From NCBI GenBank assembly GCA_946615785.1, contig CAMOIA010000094.1:1-6463 (forward strand): DNA of 6,463 nt, in the 5' to 3' direction. The stretch is from an uncultured Clostridia bacterium. GTDB lineage: Bacteria > Bacillota > Clostridia > Christensenellales > Aristaeellaceae. The position numbers and the translations under genes are program-made. Below, piece by piece: positions 4,932-6,463 of the stretch; the first letter of the stretch is position 1, and every line of letters starts with the position of its first letter. The notes below the pieces were generated by a model, which worked only from the letters and a program-made list of their open reading frames with translations, did not search any database and was not told the DNA's origin.

Positions 4932-6307
4932 AAGAATACGACGTGCTGATCGTCGGGGCGGGCCCCGGCGGCATTTTTACAGCCTTTGAACTGACACAGA
5001 AAAACCCTTCCGTTCGCGTGGCGGTGTTTGAAACCGGCACGGTGCTTGAAAAACGCAGATGCCCCATCGACGGAAAGACCATCCGGGAATGCGTCCACTG
5101 CCCCACCTGCTCCATCATGACGGGCTTTGGCGGCGCCGGCGCGTTTTCAGACGGCAAATACAACATCACGACGGCCTTCGGCGGCACGCTCCACCAGCAT
5201 ATCGGGAAAGAGCGGGCGATGGCGCTGATGCACCAGGTGGACGAATTGAACGTGCGCTTCGGCGGGCAGGGCACCCGGCTGTACGCCGCGGCGGACAAAT
5301 CCCTCGCGACGCTCTGCCTGCAGAACAATCTGCACCTGCTGGACGCGTCCGTGAGGCACCTGGGAACGGACATCAACTATAAGGTTCTCTCCGCGCTCTA
5401 TGAGGAACTGAAGGACCGGGTGGACTTCTACTTCCGCTGTCCGGTGGGGGAAATCACCAAAACGGAAACGGGCTATGTGCTGACCACGCCGGAGGGTGAA
5501 TTCACAGGGCCGGTCTGCGTGGCTTCGGTCGGGCGCAGCGGGTCAAGCTGGATGGAGGGCATCTGCCGGAGCCTTGGCATCCCGACCGAATCGAACCGCG
5601 TGGACATCGGCGTGCGCGTTGAACTGCCGGCGGCGGTGTTCAGCCACATCACGGACAAGGTGTACGAGAGCAAGATCGTCTACAAAACCGAAAAGTACCA
5701 GGATCTGGTGCGCACCTTCTGCATGAACCCGCGCGGCGCGGTGGTGAACGAGAACACGCACGGAATTGTGACGGTGAACGGGCACAGCTATGAGGATCCC
5801 TCCCTGCAGACGGAGAACACCAATTTCGCCCTGCTTGTTTCCAAGCATTTCACATCGCCCTTCCAGGACAGCAACGGCTATGGCGAAAGCATCGCGCGGC
5901 TGAGCAACATGCTGGGCGGCGGCGTGATGATCCAGCGCTTCGGGGATCTGATCCGCGGGCAGCGGAGCACGCCTTCCCGCATCGCCAAGTCCTTTGTCAC
6001 GCCGACCCTGACGGCGACCCCGGGCGATCTGAGCCTGGTGATGCCAAAGCGGATTCTGGACGGCATCATCGAGATGATTTACGCGCTGGACAAGATTGCC
6101 CCCGGCACCGCGAACGACGACACGCTGCTCTACGGCGTCGAGGTGAAGTTTTACAACATGGAGGTCGAACTGGACGGGAACCTTGAGACCCTGCACAGGG
6201 GGCTGTTCATCATCGGGGACGGCAGCGGCGTGACCCATTCGCTCTCCCAGGCCTCCGCGAGCGGCATTTATGTGGCGGACAGAATCCTGGAGAGGTACTT
6301 CCAGTAA
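4928..6307 (+). CDS. FAD-dependent oxidoreductase, COG2509-type (uncharacterised dehydrogenase family)
   Basis: The 459-residue protein begins with a Rossmann dinucleotide-binding unit: strand DVLIVGAGPGG (Gly10, Gly12, Gly15) and an acidic residue closing the second strand (Glu35, FETG) for the FAD ribose. A conserved block follows with Cys45, Cys55, Cys58 and Cys61, then TGFGGAGAFSDGKYN (65-79), which I recognise as characteristic of COG2509 flavoproteins. VASVGRSGSSW (198-208) and the C-terminal FIIGDGSGVTHSLSQASASG (427-446) are the later FAD contacts. The substrate is unknown for this family. The start is TTG; the next in-frame Met is about 60 residues in and would delete the FAD site, so TTG is well supported. 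TTGA overlap with the PNP stop implies translational coupling. No clear terminator follows. The cysteines (C-x9-C-x2-C-x2-C) could hold metal or an Fe-S cluster, or be redox-active, but this is inference. Confidence 0.93.
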   Translation: MKEYDVLIVGAGPGGIFTAFELTQKNPSVRVAVFETGTVLEKRRCPIDGKTIRECVHCPTCSIMTGFGGAGAFSDGKYNITTAFGGTLHQHIGKERAMALMHQVDELNVRFGGQGTRLYAAADKSLATLCLQNNLHLLDASVRHLGTDINYKVLSALYEELKDRVDFYFRCPVGEITKTETGYVLTTPEGEFTGPVCVASVGRSGSSWMEGICRSLGIPTESNRVDIGVRVELPAAVFSHITDKVYESKIVYKTEKYQDLVRTFCMNPRGAVVNENTHGIVTVNGHSYEDPSLQTENTNFALLVSKHFTSPFQDSNGYGESIARLSNMLGGGVMIQRFGDLIRGQRSTPSRIAKSFVTPTLTATPGDLSLVMPKRILDGIIEMIYALDKIAPGTANDDTLLYGVEVKFYNMEVELDGNLETLHRGLFIIGDGSGVTHSLSQASASGIYVADRILERYFQ

Positions 6308-6408
6308 ACCGGAATATGCCGCGGGAAAAGCGGAAAGGGCGTTTGCGGAAAGGAGACCGGGTTTTGCCGGAAACAAATGTAAAACCTTGTGCATTCATTT
6401 CGATTTTC

Positions 6409-6437
6409 TTGTTTTTTTGTTACAAATGTGTTAAGAT
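6409..6437 (+). promoter_or_regulatory. Predicted sigma-A-type promoter for a gene beyond the right edge
   Basis: TTGTTT (6409-6414) and TAAGAT (6432-6437) are separated by 17 bases, with a TG one base before the -10 (extended -10). It lies in an AT-rich patch after a GC-rich gene, as promoters in such genomes often do. Transcription would start near 6444 and run out of the window. Confidence 0.6.
6418..6434 (+). promoter_or_regulatory. WalR (YycF) box, perfect direct repeat TGTTAC-N5-TGTTAA
   Basis: TGTTAC (6418-6423), five bases, then TGTTAA (6429-6434) matches every position of the WalR consensus TGTWAH-N5-TGTWAH known from Bacillus and Staphylococcus. The box overlaps the spacer and the -10 box of the promoter at 6409-6437. 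In the WalR regulon, sites within the promoter usually go with repression and sites upstream of -35 with activation. The target gene is outside the window and would be expected to act in peptidoglycan turnover. Confidence 0.6.
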
Positions 6438-6463
6438 TAATAGCTGAGTGGGGAGCTTTTGCT

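Noticed and set aside
5543..6394. Long open frame on the - strand opposite the flavoprotein gene
   Set aside because: GC-rich shadow of a strongly conserved FAD enzyme; no ribosome binding site or domain pattern of its own.
6308..6408. Terminator after the flavoprotein gene
   Set aside because: CCGG-GTTTTG-CCGG at 6357-6370 is only a 4-bp stem and no GC-rich stem directly precedes the T run at 6412-6418, so no intrinsic terminator is supported.
6364..6447. Possible 27-residue ORF from TTG with AAAGGAG 8 bases upstream
   Set aside because: The spacing is good, but the codons are AT-rich unlike every neighbour, the start is TTG, and the frame runs through the promoter and the WalR box. Kept only as a remote possibility.

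Overview
The window looks like a piece of a GC-rich chromosome from a Gram-positive (Bacillota, probably class Clostridia) bacterium. The signs are strong AGGAGG-type ribosome binding sites, short 'MKKLLLIT...ALA|EE' Sec signal peptides, a secreted protein with a peptidoglycan-binding domain, a trimeric-type purine nucleoside phosphorylase, a COG2509-type flavoprotein, and a perfect match to the WalR (YycF) box of low-GC Gram-positives. A gut Clostridia lineage is plausible, but the genus cannot be read from this sequence.

Layout. (1) Positions 2-3278 hold four genes on the + strand that look like one envelope-associated operon. They are a 5'-truncated protein with a repeated PsbP/Mog1-like pattern (2-784), a secreted protein with an unrecognised central domain and a C-terminal peptidoglycan-binding domain (800-1738), a two-helix membrane protein with an Ala/Pro linker and small C-terminal domain (1735-2322, 4-base overlap with its predecessor), and a multi-pass membrane protein with an N-terminal CxxC/CxxC zinc-ribbon-like element and a charged coiled-coil segment (2391-3278). 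None has a function I can name. (2) Positions 3279-3397 are a convergent intergenic region with a perfect 11-bp hairpin terminator. (3) Positions 3398-3931 on the - strand encode a small secreted protein whose pattern resembles that of the first gene. (4) Positions 3932-4091 carry two divergent, well-formed sigma-A-type promoters. (5) Positions 4092-6307 are a two-gene + strand operon: a purine nucleoside phosphorylase, then a FAD-dependent oxidoreductase of the COG2509 type that starts at TTG in a TTGA overlap with the PNP stop. (6) Positions 6308-6463 hold no convincing gene. They turn abruptly AT-rich and end in a promoter overlapped by a perfect WalR direct repeat, which suggests that the next gene, outside the window, belongs to cell-wall homeostasis.

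How the genes fit together. The PNP/flavoprotein pair is the only part with a clear metabolic role, purine nucleoside salvage, and the link between the two enzymes is unknown. The left-hand operon, the reverse-strand secreted protein and the WalR site all point towards the cell envelope. The best candidate for an undescribed system is the four-gene operon, with one clearly exported protein, one probable exported protein and two membrane proteins. This is inference from architecture and gene order only.
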